Shown: positions 7,164-16,433 of the stretch, piece after piece
Layout: every line of letters begins with the position of its first letter
How positions within the stretch are numbered: the first letter of the stretch is position 1
NCBI GenBank assembly: GCA_949439935.1
Contig: CASRZA010000007.1
Location: 1 to 34,423, forward strand
Reading direction: 5' to 3'
DNA: 34,423 nt
Source: an uncultured Bacilli bacterium
Lineage (GTDB): Bacteria > Bacillota_I > Bacilli_A > RF39 > UBA660
Position numbers and translations under genes: made by a program
The notes under the pieces: model-generated
Told to the model about the DNA's origin: nothing
Databases searched by the model: none
Seen by the model: only the letters and a program-made list of their open reading frames with translations

Positions 7164-7514
7164 TCACCTTTTCCCAAAGGCCATTAAAACTATTCCAACA
7201 ATGACGAACACAGCACCGATTATTCCGAAGACTGTAACTTTCTCTTTAAAAATGAGATATCCCATTAAAAGAACTATTAGCTGAACTATTCCCGTCGCGA
7301 TAGGAACTATGTAGGATAGATCATACTTAACTAATAGTCGTTGCCAAAGTAAGAAGCTTACGAGATAGCAGACAAATCCAAAGAAAGTCAACCAGCCCAT
7401 TTTAAACATAGGTCCACCAGTTAATGAGATCTTAAGAGAATCTCCACCTAACTTCATAAGAGCTAAACCACTCGTCGTAAAAACGATATACACTATTGTC
7501 AAAAGGTATTTCAT
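7164..7514 (-). CDS. Small four-helix EamA/SMR-like transporter, possible lipid-linked sugar flippase
   Basis: This 116-residue protein is almost wholly hydrophobic with four predicted helices and a basic end (AFGKR). The pattern SGLALMKLGG in helix 1, a central YIVPIATGIVQL segment and FKEKVTVFGIIGAVFVIVGIVLMA fits the half-size EamA/SMR fold, which includes ArnE/ArnF-type flippases. The ATG at 7514 overlaps the upstream TGA in a TGATG junction, with AAGGTGAT as ribosome site. Placement after a DPM1-like transferase, DUF2304 and a glycosyltransferase suggests it flips an undecaprenyl-phosphate sugar outward. That role is inferred from context. Confidence 0.72.
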   Translation of the reverse strand: MKYLLTIVYIVFTTSGLALMKLGGDSLKISLTGGPMFKMGWLTFFGFVCYLVSFLLWQRLLVKYDLSYIVPIATGIVQLIVLLMGYLIFKEKVTVFGIIGAVFVIVGIVLMAFGKR

Positions 7515-8800
7515 CACTTTTTATCACCTTCTTCAGCATTCTTTAATAAATTCAATATGGCTTTTGCTTTCACAGACCAATCGTTCACACGCGCTTCTTT
7601 ATCTAAAAGTTCAATATATTTTTTATCATTCTTGAGCGAATATGCTTCATCTAATTTTTCAAGAAACTCTTCATGATCTTTTCCGATTAAGACGCTTTCA
7701 AATTCCCGACATTCTCTCAAATCTGTAATGACGATCGGCTTATGAAGAGCCATGTATTCATAAATCTTCAAAGGACTTGTCGACTCCGTTATTTCATTTA
7801 TCTTAAAAGGAATAGTTAAGATATCGCACTCTCTTGCGTAGTATTTTAAAATTTTATAATCTTTTTGTCCTAAAAAATAGACATTCTTTAGTTCACCTAT
7901 GTTGTTATCATCAAAAGAAGAATCATATTTGACCCCAAATAACACCACAGTATATTTATTGCTGTCGTTTATTTTTTTTAACAAATCATAATCGAACCAG
8001 TGAGCTAAGGCTCCATAATATCCTATGATAGGTTTATTGGCTAGCATTATCGACTTAAAGTCTTCGTCGAAAGAAAAGTTAATATCGAATTCTTGAAAAA
8101 AATCATAATCAACACCATTTGACGAGAAAACTAAGTTCGCATTACCTCTTCGCATTTTCACATGCTCTTCTAATCGCGAAGCAGTAACGACTATTAAAGA
8201 ATCCTTATGTTTCATCGCAAATTCAAACTTATCACCTATGTTTTTGGGCAATTCCTTTGTTCCAGATATAGACGCAGACAGCTCATCAATATATTCATAT
8301 AAAAGCCTATATCCTTTATTCAAATAACTGTTCATATTATCTAACGTAAATCGCCAATCAGTAGAATAAAGTTGTAAGTATTTAGGTTCTTTACGTTTAT
8401 TAACCTCTTCCATAAATATTTTGTTCAATAAATGGTTATTAAAATTTACAAGAAAGAGATTTTCTTTCACTTTCTTAATAGTTTTAACTCTATCTGTCAT
8501 AGAAGTGACTTCATAAAATACTATGCATCCATTTTTAGCAAAACTGTTAGCGATATGTTGAGGTCTCTGGAAAAGAGGAACATTGTACCCAAATCTACTC
8601 CGCCACACTATGATTCTTTCATAAGATGAAAGTCGTAAAATTTCTTCTATATTTTTCCGATATTTTTTTTTATTCAATAGCACTCTAAAACTAAACCTAT
8701 CAAAATAATTAGCGATAATATAAGCGAAAGACTTTTTAATAAATACGATCAACCCATCTTTTTTTAAAACATACCATAATTTAGATATTTTATCTTTCAT
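7514..8800 (-). CDS. Glycosyltransferase, GT4-like (GT-B fold)
   Basis: This 428-residue protein has a basic amphipathic N-terminus that may touch the membrane, then a two-domain GT-B layout. FQRPQHIANSFAKNG in the first domain and SPLKIYEYMALHKPIVITDLRE in the C-terminal donor-binding domain match GT4-type transferases. It resembles the N-terminal half of the fusion glycosyltransferase at 12835-14823 (shared SPLKI-EY motif and overall layout). Donor and acceptor are not predictable. It sits between DUF2304 and the small transporter in one unit, 4 bp after the DUF2304 stop. Confidence 0.85.
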   Translation of the reverse strand: MKDKISKLWYVLKKDGLIVFIKKSFAYIIANYFDRFSFRVLLNKKKYRKNIEEILRLSSYERIIVWRSRFGYNVPLFQRPQHIANSFAKNGCIVFYEVTSMTDRVKTIKKVKENLFLVNFNNHLLNKIFMEEVNKRKEPKYLQLYSTDWRFTLDNMNSYLNKGYRLLYEYIDELSASISGTKELPKNIGDKFEFAMKHKDSLIVVTASRLEEHVKMRRGNANLVFSSNGVDYDFFQEFDINFSFDEDFKSIMLANKPIIGYYGALAHWFDYDLLKKINDSNKYTVVLFGVKYDSSFDDNNIGELKNVYFLGQKDYKILKYYARECDILTIPFKINEITESTSPLKIYEYMALHKPIVITDLRECREFESVLIGKDHEEFLEKLDEAYSLKNDKKYIELLDKEARVNDWSVKAKAILNLLKNAEEGDKK

Positions 8801-8804
8801 AAAG

Positions 8805-9155
8805 TTAATTTCGTCCTCTTTTGGAAATCTCTTTTTTCATAATAGCCACTTCCTGTGTCAAAGTAATTACATTCATCTGTAATAAAGATATTTTCAAAGT
8901 AAGCGAAAAAATTATCAAAGTAATTATAAAGAAACCTATTAAAAATATCATATTTGAAGTAGTTTCAAAACCTAAGAATACTTTTAATGGAACTAGTAAC
9001 TCATCAAAAATAGTTAAAAGCATCAGCAAGAATAGCGTTACAAGCCAAATTAGACTATGTCTTAGTTGAAGCTGTTCTTTTCTAATCTTTTGATAAATGT
9101 AAAAACAAAAAATAACGCATATAATTAACAAAAAAATCTTAAGTTTAATGTCCAT
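8805..9155 (-). CDS. DUF2304 family membrane protein
   Basis: This 116-residue protein has three hydrophobic segments with the motif LRHSLIWL and an FDELLVPLKVFLGFE segment. These match the DUF2304 family, whose members are nearly always beside DPM1-like glycosyltransferases, as here. A longer frame to 9188 exists, but AAGGAG sits at proper distance from the ATG at 9155, which overlaps the GT2 gene by 11 bp. Function is unknown. A partner or regulator of the neighbouring polyprenyl-phosphate transferase is plausible. The C-terminal 30 residues could be a short coiled coil. Confidence 0.85.
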   Translation of the reverse strand: MDIKLKIFLLIICVIFCFYIYQKIRKEQLQLRHSLIWLVTLFLLMLLTIFDELLVPLKVFLGFETTSNMIFLIGFFIITLIIFSLTLKISLLQMNVITLTQEVAIMKKEISKRGRN

Positions 9156-9858
9156 CTTTAGCAACTCCTTTAGTATTGAGACCTGCAATTATAATAGAAA
9201 AAGAAACCTTCAACATGTAATAACCAGATTTAAGTGGACTTATGGAACTTTTTCCAGCTTCTCTACTTTTCATTTTTACGGGAATTTCTGTAACTGAAAA
9301 GCCCTTTTTCAATACTTCGACAATAGTGTCTGGTTCAGGATAATCGATGGGATAACGCTTAGCAAAGATCTGAATTATAGATCTATCTACCGCCCTAAAT
9401 CCGCTAGTAGGATCATAAATTTTATTTCCTGTAACCATTTTAATAAGTGAAGACAAAAGATTTTTTCCAAAACGCCTCATGAATGTCGACTTAAACTCGC
9501 TCAGTTCACTTATATAACGTGAGCCTATGACCATATTTGCTCCTTCTTCTATTTCACAAACTAAATCTTTTATATATTTAGCATCGTGTTGTCCATCACC
9601 GTCAAATTGTATGGCGACATCATAATCGTTCTCTAAGGCGTATTTATACCCTGTTTGAACTGCTCCACCGATGCCTAAATTGTTGGGCAGATCGATAAAA
9701 TTTAACTTTTCATTTATTAAAACTTCCCTAGTTTTATCCTTCGACCCATCGTTAATGACTATGTAATCTATATCTATGGTAGCATGGCTTAAACTCTTAA
9801 CAGTTTTAGCTATACTCAACTCTTCATTATATGCCGGAATTATAATTAGAACTTTCAT
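9145..9858 (-). CDS. Polyprenyl-phosphate glycosyltransferase, DPM1-like GT2
   Basis: This GT2 family enzyme probably transfers a sugar from an NDP-sugar to undecaprenyl phosphate. The start is ATG 9858 (MKVLIIIPAYNEE, 237 residues) preceded by GAGAGGT; the open frame upstream runs through the promoter. Motifs are IPAYNEE, IDYIVINDGSKDKT, QFDGDGQHD (the DxD-like metal site), GSRY and DPTSGFRAVDR. No large C-terminal membrane region follows, as in dolichol-phosphate mannose synthase-like proteins. It leads the unit GT2-DUF2304-GT4-small transporter, driven by the promoter at 9883-9912. Confidence 0.92.
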   Translation of the reverse strand: MKVLIIIPAYNEELSIAKTVKSLSHATIDIDYIVINDGSKDKTREVLINEKLNFIDLPNNLGIGGAVQTGYKYALENDYDVAIQFDGDGQHDAKYIKDLVCEIEEGANMVIGSRYISELSEFKSTFMRRFGKNLLSSLIKMVTGNKIYDPTSGFRAVDRSIIQIFAKRYPIDYPEPDTIVEVLKKGFSVTEIPVKMKSREAGKSSISPLKSGYYMLKVSFSIIIAGLNTKGVAKDGH

Positions 9859-9882
9859 TGTTACCTCTCTATCACTGCAATC

Positions 9883-9912
9883 AGTATACCATACATTATT
9901 TAAAAATTGCAA
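9883..9912 (-). promoter_or_regulatory. Promoter of the GT2-DUF2304 unit
   Basis: TTGCAA, 18-bp spacer, extended -10 TGGTATACT. It follows the terminator after wecB, so this block is a separate transcription unit. Confidence 0.7.
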
Positions 9913-9924
9913 GCAAGTTAGACA

Positions 9925-9955
9925 TTAAAAAACGCAAGACTGCTTTTCTTACGTT
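9925..9955 (-). terminator. Terminator after wecB
   Basis: Stem AACGTAAG / CTTGCGTT (one G-U) with loop AAAAGCAGT, followed by six T, on the minus strand. Confidence 0.8.
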
Positions 9956-11076
9956 CACTCTGCTAAGTTCTGAAAATAATCAATTATTGCGTCGACTATT
10001 CTCTTGCTTGCAAATCCATCCCCATAAGGATTAGCAGAGTTGCTCATTCTATCATAATCCTCTTTAGATGTTAATAAATTTTTGATCTCCGTATAAACCT
10101 TTTCTTCGTCGGTCCCAACAAGCCTTAAAGTTCCAGCTTCGATCCCCTCTGGTCTTTCAGTAGTATCTCTTAAAACTAAAACTGGTTTACCTAAACTAGG
10201 AGCTTCCTCTTGTATACCTCCACTGTCTGTCAAAATTAAATGAGCTTTATTTATAAAATTATGAAAATCTAAGACATCTAAGGGTTCTATTAATTTAACC
10301 CTCTCGCATTCAGAAAATATTTCATTAGCAATCTCTCTAACTTTCGGATTCAAATGGACTGGATATATTACTTTCACTTCTTCAAATTCTTCGATTATTC
10401 GCTTAATAGCTCTAAATATGTTATACATCGGATCACCGAGATTTTCTCTTCTATGTGCCGTCAATAGTATCAACTTTTCATCATTATTAATCCAGTTCAA
10501 TACTTCATGAGAAAAATCTTCTTTGACAGTTTTGCTCATCGCATCAATAACGGTATTCCCCGTCACGAAAATTTTGGTTACAGGAATGTTTTCCTTTAAG
10601 AGATTCTCTTTACTCGCTTCAGTAGGAGCAAAGTAAAGATCCGTCATCCTATCGATAATTTGTCTATTCATCTCTTCTGGAAATGGAGAGTATTTGTCCC
10701 AAGTTCTCAAGCCCGCTTCTACGTGCCCAATCGCAATTCTATTATAAAAAGCTGCTAAAGCTCCCACAAAGGCAGTAGTTGTATCTCCATGGACTAGAAC
10801 GATGTCTGGTCGAGTCTTTTGTAGGATATCTTCTATCCCTTGCAATGCTCTCACTGTAATCTCACTAAGTGTTTGTCCATTTTTCATAATATTTAAATCA
10901 TAATCTGGAACGATTTCAAAAACGCTCAGTACTTGATCTAACATTTCCCTATGTTGAGCAGTTACACATACTAAACATTCAACATTGTCTCTTCCTTTCA
11001 TTTCTTTTACCAAAGGTGCCATTTTTATAGCCTCTGGACGCGTCCCAAAAATACTTAATATTTTAATTTTACGCAT
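9955..11076 (-). CDS. wecB: UDP-N-acetylglucosamine 2-epimerase (non-hydrolysing)
   Basis: The enzyme interconverts UDP-GlcNAc and UDP-ManNAc, the donor for teichoic-acid linkage units and many capsules. From the ATG at 11076 it has 373 residues, standard length. Motifs are FGTRPEAIKMAP at the N-terminus, VHGDTTTAF, IGHVEAGLRTWDKYSPFPEEMNRQ, TAHRRENLG and TDSGGIQEEAPSLGKPVLVLRDTTERPEG. A first ATG at 11085 is also in frame, but the spacing to AGAAG favours 11076. It overlaps the end of the upstream membrane protein gene by 8 bp, indicating translational coupling. Confidence 0.97.
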   Translation of the reverse strand: MRKIKILSIFGTRPEAIKMAPLVKEMKGRDNVECLVCVTAQHREMLDQVLSVFEIVPDYDLNIMKNGQTLSEITVRALQGIEDILQKTRPDIVLVHGDTTTAFVGALAAFYNRIAIGHVEAGLRTWDKYSPFPEEMNRQIIDRMTDLYFAPTEASKENLLKENIPVTKIFVTGNTVIDAMSKTVKEDFSHEVLNWINNDEKLILLTAHRRENLGDPMYNIFRAIKRIIEEFEEVKVIYPVHLNPKVREIANEIFSECERVKLIEPLDVLDFHNFINKAHLILTDSGGIQEEAPSLGKPVLVLRDTTERPEGIEAGTLRLVGTDEEKVYTEIKNLLTSKEDYDRMSNSANPYGDGFASKRIVDAIIDYFQNLAE

Positions 11077-12823
11077 AGCTTTCATCTTCTTTCAAATTGA
11101 TAAATGGTATTATTAAACATAATGGTATACAGGTAAAGATACCATAAATATATCTCAATTCAGCACAAACTGGCGCACTTATCATCAAACTCAGCCACAA
11201 CGCTACCAAAGGAGCATAAGCTATTACAAATCTAGATTTAATTCCCTTTTTGAAAATAAATATTATAATAGACAGAAATAATATACAACAATACAGACCA
11301 CTACTCCAAAAGACGATACTAAATGGCAAAGTTTTATCCATTGTCTTATCGATAACTTTTACGAATGGTTCATAAAGCAAGTTTTTATTATCAATATCAT
11401 ATTCATACGCATTATATTCTTCATTTGCCGCATTTGTAGAACTTATGGCATGATATACTACATCTGGATACCAATATCCTATCGTGGACGACAAATATGA
11501 TTCTATATATTCTTTAGGGTGCTGCAGGAGTATTTTAAACCATACCTTTATAAATTTGGATTTATTACTGTCTAAAACATCAAAATCCACAGAATTTTTT
11601 ACCGGATCGGCAATATGAGGCACATAGCCAGTTCTAATTTTTTCTATGTCTAAGAGCTCATCCAAATATTCTCGGGAAACTCCATCGATCTCCTTATCAA
11701 GTACGATAACTCTTGCGATCTGCTGCAAAGGAATAGACAAAGCCTCAACAGTATTAGTTCTTTTTACACCGATATGGGTATATACAGGGCCTGTAATGAT
11801 AAAGTAAAAAACCAAAATTACGAATTGCACTGCAAAAATCTTAAGTCTACAATTTTTGAGCACTAAAATAATTAAAGGTATCAACAAAATAAAAATATAT
11901 ATTCCGTTATTTCTAAAAAACAACATTATCAACACTGAAACGGTATAAAAACTGATCGTCTTCAAGTTCATTCCTTTTTCTATAAGAGTTAATAAAGATA
12001 TTATAACCAAAATAAATATTGATCCAAATATTATGTCTTTCCACAATGTCACACTGAAGAATGCATGCAAAGGAGACAGTGCATAAAACAATAAGACCAC
12101 TAAACAGATCATTTTATTGACCTTCTTTTTATATAGATATGAAACTACCATTGCAAATAGACAAGCCAATATTATCATCTGAATAATTATATAAAAAGCA
12201 ACCGCTCCATTTCCAGCACCAAATAGTATTTTTCCTAGATTGTAGATTCCTCCAAAAAACCATGTCTGAACAAAAGGATGGTTGTTAGTAAAAACTACCT
12301 TTTCAACATTGTTAATCTGTACAAAAGAATCCGGAGACATCAACGCAGGATAACAGCGTAAAAAATACGGGATATAGCAGATAAAAATGATGAAAGCGCT
12401 ACTCAACCAAACCTTCCATACAGGAGCGTTATTGACCGTTGAAATTTTTATCTTTTCTAAAGCTGTAAAAGTTCTAATGAATACAAAATAAGCAAGTACA
12501 AAGTATGCAAGTAACATTAATACCAATGGAACTATGTTAGCTATCGAGAATATTACAAAATCTTGCGTAACAAACGTTTTTTGATAAACGAAATGTCCAA
12601 GCGAAAAAATTAGTGAGAAAAACACTCCCGAAACTACAGAAAAATTTTTGATTTTTTTCTTCACATCATGTTCTGTATGTACAAAAAAATGGCAAAGTAA
12701 CCCGGCAAACAAAAGGAACAATGCAGTATAATGTACAATGTTATTTTGTAAACCGAGTACGAATGCTACAAAAATGGCTAACATAAATTTTATCAATCCT
12801 TGGTATTTATAGATCTTTTTCAT
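11069..12823 (-). CDS. Large polytopic membrane protein, DUF6020/GT-C-like
   Basis: This roughly 584-residue protein has about 12-13 membrane helices. An extracytoplasmic segment holds MSPDSFVQINNVEKV and NNHPFVQTWFFGGIY, and a long loop runs between the last helices (IDGVSREYLDEL to DKTMDKTLPF). The NNHPF..T signature and topology recall the DUF6020 membrane family. An Asp after the first helices (SPDS) is where GT-C enzymes place the catalytic acid. I infer transfer of a lipid-linked sugar outside the cell, but no activity is proven for the family. GAGGTGG favours a start at 12823 or 12826 over 12838. It sits between wecB and the fusion glycosyltransferase. Confidence 0.7.
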   Translation of the reverse strand: MKKIYKYQGLIKFMLAIFVAFVLGLQNNIVHYTALFLLFAGLLCHFFVHTEHDVKKKIKNFSVVSGVFFSLIFSLGHFVYQKTFVTQDFVIFSIANIVPLVLMLLAYFVLAYFVFIRTFTALEKIKISTVNNAPVWKVWLSSAFIIFICYIPYFLRCYPALMSPDSFVQINNVEKVVFTNNHPFVQTWFFGGIYNLGKILFGAGNGAVAFYIIIQMIILACLFAMVVSYLYKKKVNKMICLVVLLFYALSPLHAFFSVTLWKDIIFGSIFILVIISLLTLIEKGMNLKTISFYTVSVLIMLFFRNNGIYIFILLIPLIILVLKNCRLKIFAVQFVILVFYFIITGPVYTHIGVKRTNTVEALSIPLQQIARVIVLDKEIDGVSREYLDELLDIEKIRTGYVPHIADPVKNSVDFDVLDSNKSKFIKVWFKILLQHPKEYIESYLSSTIGYWYPDVVYHAISSTNAANEEYNAYEYDIDNKNLLYEPFVKVIDKTMDKTLPFSIVFWSSGLYCCILFLSIIIFIFKKGIKSRFVIAYAPLVALWLSLMISAPVCAELRYIYGIFTCIPLCLIIPFINLKEDESYA

Positions 12824-12834
12824 CATGTTCCACC

Positions 12835-14823
12835 TCATTTTTTATATTTAAATAAATCTTTGTTGAGTTCAACCCATTTTGCAGTAAAATACTCTTGTTT
12901 TTCCTTTATGAGCTTACTATGCTCTTTACTACCACTTTTCGTAGTTTGATGTGGCAAATGTATTATTCCAAGATAAGGACAATAGTAAATTTCTTTACCG
13001 ATATTTCTTATTGCTAATGAAAGATCAGTATCTTCATAACATGTTGGATCATATTTTAAATCGAATCCACCTATCTTATCAAAATCTTCTCGTTTAACGA
13101 TCATACCACCAGAACCCAAATAACTGATATCATAACGTGCCAACATATTCGCAGGCATATATCTATAAGGAAAATTATCTACGACGTGATATGCCTGATT
13201 TCTGTTATTAAAAAATCCAGCCGCCCAACCAATGAGTCCCAAATTCGGAAATTTGTCATAGATGTTCTCATAAGGTTTTAGCCAATACTTGTTGGTTATC
13301 CATTGATCACTATCTAAAAACATTATATACTCTCTGTTAGTATGTTTAACACCTAAATTACGACCACTCGAACAGCCATTTTTAGAATTTTTTATCAACT
13401 TTATCTTGCCTTCATATTTCTTTTGTAAGAGTTCGTAAGATCCATCTGTACTACCATTGTCGACCACGATTATCTCGTAATTATAAAAGTCGTTAAACTT
13501 TAGTAATGTATTGACAGACTTAAAAATGACATTACGATTATTATAGTTTAAAACTACTATCGATAGCTTATCTTTAAACATGGAATCTTTCATATCAGGA
13601 TATACGATATCCATCATCTTAGTAACTCTACTACACCAAGAGTTATTGCCGACAAACTCATCCGCAGCGTCTATATCCACTTTTTCATTAATAGCGATAA
13701 CTTCTTCCCACGATTCCAACGAATTACCACAATAGACATTTGGATAACCCTTAACATCCGGCAATTCAGTACAAAGAACCTTTGTATACATAGAAATGTA
13801 CTCAAAGATTTTTAAAGGTGATACATAGTCTCCAATTTCGCCTGGTTTAAAAGGAATTAAAGAGAAATCTGTATATTTCAAATATGCTGGCAATTCGTCT
13901 TGTCTTTTTAATCCAAGAAAGTGAATGTTATATGGACAAATATCTACGATGTTTTTAATTCCCGAGAAATCTCCTATCAAATTGATTGAGTACCTCGGAT
14001 GTTTTAATGCCAAATCTATCAATAGATCCCAATCAAACCATTCTCCCCAAAGTGTTCCATAATACAAAAGTGTCACTTTATCCGTAACCATATCGACGGG
14101 TTTATCGTAATTTTTTATGCCGCAAAACATTTCCTCATCGACAGCATTCGGTAAATAAACTACCTGCTTCTCTTTAATATTATATTTCTTTAAGTAGTTC
14201 TTTAGCTGATCAACCAAAGGTTTTGCAGTCCCTACTAACAATTCCGATACTTCTAAGAGTCTTTTCAGCATCTCTTCATTATAAACAGTGGAACCAAGAG
14301 ATGTTTCCCAATTATCGATGTTTTCATATACTATTTTACATTTACGTTCAAGAGCAATGTCTAAAACTTCTTTAAATTTTATAGAAGGCGACTCAAATAT
14401 AAAGAGATCGTTTTCATTAACATAATTTGTAATTTTTTCTATCGTTTTAGGCTCGATAAAAAGATGCGCCTGCATAGGCATAGACAAATTAAATTTAACA
14501 CTCTCGGAAGATTTAAATGCATAAAGATAAATGACATTAAATCCCATCTTATTAAAAGTCTTTGCCAACTGTGAACATCTCTGCCCACCTCCGATATCAT
14601 AATAAGGGATACTCGCAACTATAAATACATTAGGTCCTGACTTTGCCAACAAATACTTTTTTTCTGCCTGAGATATCTCAATATCTACAAAGTCTTCGCT
14701 CTTAATTCTTTTTCTGTGTATCCTAAAAACCAAACAATTATATATCCAATTTACTGTCTCAAAAAGGCCATCGTCTTTCAAATGCGTACGTATTTTTTCT
14801 ATTTTACTTCTCATAATACTCAT
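12835..14823 (-). CDS. Two-domain glycosyltransferase fusion (GT4-like plus GT2)
   Basis: This 662-residue protein holds two transferases. Residues about 60-390 are a GT-B domain (GGGQRCSQLAKTFNKMG, YLPNAVDEEMF, LGLKRQDELPAYLKYTDFSLIPF, SPLKIFEYISMY), similar in layout to the product of 7514-8800. Residues about 415-655 are a GT-A GT2 domain with LSIVVLNYNNR, VVDNGSTDGSYELL, the DxD-like FLDSDQW and GGFDLKYDPTCYEDTDLSLAIR. It probably adds two successive sugars to the growing chain. It starts right after the ABC ATPase stop; a second ATG three codons later is possible. The following gene starts inside its stop region. Confidence 0.9.
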   Translation of the reverse strand: MSIMRSKIEKIRTHLKDDGLFETVNWIYNCLVFRIHRKRIKSEDFVDIEISQAEKKYLLAKSGPNVFIVASIPYYDIGGGQRCSQLAKTFNKMGFNVIYLYAFKSSESVKFNLSMPMQAHLFIEPKTIEKITNYVNENDLFIFESPSIKFKEVLDIALERKCKIVYENIDNWETSLGSTVYNEEMLKRLLEVSELLVGTAKPLVDQLKNYLKKYNIKEKQVVYLPNAVDEEMFCGIKNYDKPVDMVTDKVTLLYYGTLWGEWFDWDLLIDLALKHPRYSINLIGDFSGIKNIVDICPYNIHFLGLKRQDELPAYLKYTDFSLIPFKPGEIGDYVSPLKIFEYISMYTKVLCTELPDVKGYPNVYCGNSLESWEEVIAINEKVDIDAADEFVGNNSWCSRVTKMMDIVYPDMKDSMFKDKLSIVVLNYNNRNVIFKSVNTLLKFNDFYNYEIIVVDNGSTDGSYELLQKKYEGKIKLIKNSKNGCSSGRNLGVKHTNREYIMFLDSDQWITNKYWLKPYENIYDKFPNLGLIGWAAGFFNNRNQAYHVVDNFPYRYMPANMLARYDISYLGSGGMIVKREDFDKIGGFDLKYDPTCYEDTDLSLAIRNIGKEIYYCPYLGIIHLPHQTTKSGSKEHSKLIKEKQEYFTAKWVELNKDLFKYKK

Positions 14824-15579
14824 CTACTTTCCATTCATATATTCTATATACTGATCACAAATTTCGACCCCGCCTATTTTCTTTATCGTTCCTTGTTCTA
14901 TCCAAATTACTCTGTTACAAATCTTCTTGATCGCCTCTATCGAATGCGAAACATACAATACAGTCGTTCCACCGTTTATCATCGACAGCATTTTTTCCTC
15001 ACTTTTTGCTTGGAATGCGATGTCGCCAACTGACAATATTTCATCTACGATAAGAACTTCTGGTTCGACGATCGTCGCAACACTAAAAGCAAGCCTAGCT
15101 ATCATTCCCGAAGAAAAATTCTGAACAGGAACGTCCAAAAAATCTCGAAGTTCTGAAAACTCGACTATATCGTCAAATTTGGAATCTATAAGCTCTTTTG
15201 AATATCCTAAAACCGCTCCATTCAAGTAAATGTTTTCTCGTGCGGTAAGTTGCATATCAAATCCTGCTCCTAATTCGATCATAGGACATATGTTTCCGTA
15301 AACTTTTACCTGTCCCTTAGTCGGTTTCATAACGCCTGCGACTACCTTCAACATAGTAGACTTTCCGGCACCATTCGATCCAATAAATCCAACGACTTCT
15401 CCTCTTTTAACTTTATAATCGACATCCCTAAGAGCCCAAAACTCATTCTTTTTCTTCTTTTCTTTCTTTTTCTTAAAAAGATTAACAAATCCCTGTTTCA
15501 GCGAGAATCCTTTTTCGATTCCCAAATTGAAACGCATAGAGACGTTTTCAACCTCTATCATAACTTCGTTTTTTGTCAT
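14824..15579 (-). CDS. Polysaccharide/teichoic acid ABC exporter ATPase (Wzt/TagH type)
   Basis: This is the ATP-binding subunit that powers export of the lipid-linked polymer through the permease encoded at 15590-16381. From ATG 15579 (preceded by AGGAGG) it has 251 residues. Walker A GSNGAGKST is near 67-75, the signature NFSSGMIARLAFS follows, then Walker B EVLIVDEILSVGD and the H-loop VSHS. A lysine-rich insert lies at about 36-45 before the nucleotide domain, as in TagH. It lacks the C-terminal sugar-recognition domain found in some Wzt proteins, so export is probably not tied to a chain-end cap. Confidence 0.93.
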   Translation of the reverse strand: MTKNEVMIEVENVSMRFNLGIEKGFSLKQGFVNLFKKKKEKKKKNEFWALRDVDYKVKRGEVVGFIGSNGAGKSTMLKVVAGVMKPTKGQVKVYGNICPMIELGAGFDMQLTARENIYLNGAVLGYSKELIDSKFDDIVEFSELRDFLDVPVQNFSSGMIARLAFSVATIVEPEVLIVDEILSVGDIAFQAKSEEKMLSMINGGTTVLYVSHSIEAIKKICNRVIWIEQGTIKKIGGVEICDQYIEYMNGK

Positions 15580-15589
15580 TTCGAGCCTC

Positions 15590-16381
15590 CTATACATAAT
15601 AGATAAATTTATCTTGATTCTTTTTGAAGACAAAGATTCCTATCAAAAAGAATACGACTGCAAATACTGCGCAGTAAATCCAAACGTTCAACCCTGGAAC
15701 TACGTCGTATAATATGATGTCTCTTGCAAACTTTACGAACCAATAAAGTGGATTCAATTTAAATATTATCAGTAAATTGCTCGGAATAAAAGACATGTCG
15801 TACATGATCGGAGTCATATAAGTCCAAAGAGTTATAACCACGCCATAAATATAAAACATATCCCTCATGAAAACTGAAATTGTCGACAAGATAAACCCCA
15901 TTCCTACTGTAAAAAGAAATAGACATGCAAACATATAAGGTAACAATAAATGATAAATGTTCACACCTGTTCCAGTCAGCAATATGAGCACATAGAGTGG
16001 AATTAGAGTTAAAAGAAAGTTTATACCTATAAAAAGACATTTTGATAAAGGGAATATATACTTCGGCATATATACCTTGTTGATAAGACTAAAATTTGCA
16101 ACTACACTACTCATCGCCAAGTTAGAAGCTTCGCTAAAATAGTTAAATATGACGAGCCCTGACATCAAGTAAACTAAATAGTTAACCCCAGGAACATTAG
16201 TTTTAAACATATGCGAAAAAACCAAAGCCATCACAGCCATCGTAAGAACCGGATATAAGAGACTCCATAAAACGCCTAAAACACTTCTTTTATACTTCAC
16301 CTTGAAATCTCTCGATACCAACTGAGAAAGTAAAAACTTATATTTTTTGAAACTATACAATAAGTTATTGATCATTTTCAT
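15590..16381 (-). CDS. Polysaccharide/teichoic acid ABC exporter permease (Wzm/TagG type)
   Basis: This 263-residue ABC-2 type permease has six helices. The amphipathic N-terminal LVSRDFKVKYKRSVLGVLWSLLYPVLTM is characteristic of the TagG/Wzm/KpsM family, and NPLYWFVKFARDIILYD near the end is the usual extracellular-gate segment. It is first in its run and is followed by its ATPase 10 bases later. The promoter is at 16405-16433. Confidence 0.94.
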   Translation of the reverse strand: MKMINNLLYSFKKYKFLLSQLVSRDFKVKYKRSVLGVLWSLLYPVLTMAVMALVFSHMFKTNVPGVNYLVYLMSGLVIFNYFSEASNLAMSSVVANFSLINKVYMPKYIFPLSKCLFIGINFLLTLIPLYVLILLTGTGVNIYHLLLPYMFACLFLFTVGMGFILSTISVFMRDMFYIYGVVITLWTYMTPIMYDMSFIPSNLLIIFKLNPLYWFVKFARDIILYDVVPGLNVWIYCAVFAVVFFLIGIFVFKKNQDKFIYYV

Positions 16382-16404
16382 AATGTCGACCCTTTCCTAG
16401 AAAC

Positions 16405-16433
16405 ATTATACTATAAAGCCCATAAACTAGCAA
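16405..16433 (-). promoter_or_regulatory. Promoter of the exporter-glycosyltransferase unit
   Basis: TTGCTA, 17-bp spacer, TATAAT. The -35 box overlaps the TAG stop codon (16427-16429) of the polymerase-like gene. It would drive the permease, ATPase, fusion transferase, membrane protein and wecB. Confidence 0.72.

Noticed and set aside
11069-12838. Assigning the large membrane protein as a known O-antigen flippase (Wzx)
   Set aside because: The NNHPF signature and long extracytoplasmic loops fit a DUF6020/GT-C-like protein better, and an ABC exporter is already present.
15759-16040. Second minus-strand frame of 93 codons inside the permease gene
   Set aside because: It is out of frame with a clear TagG/Wzm permease and has no features of its own.
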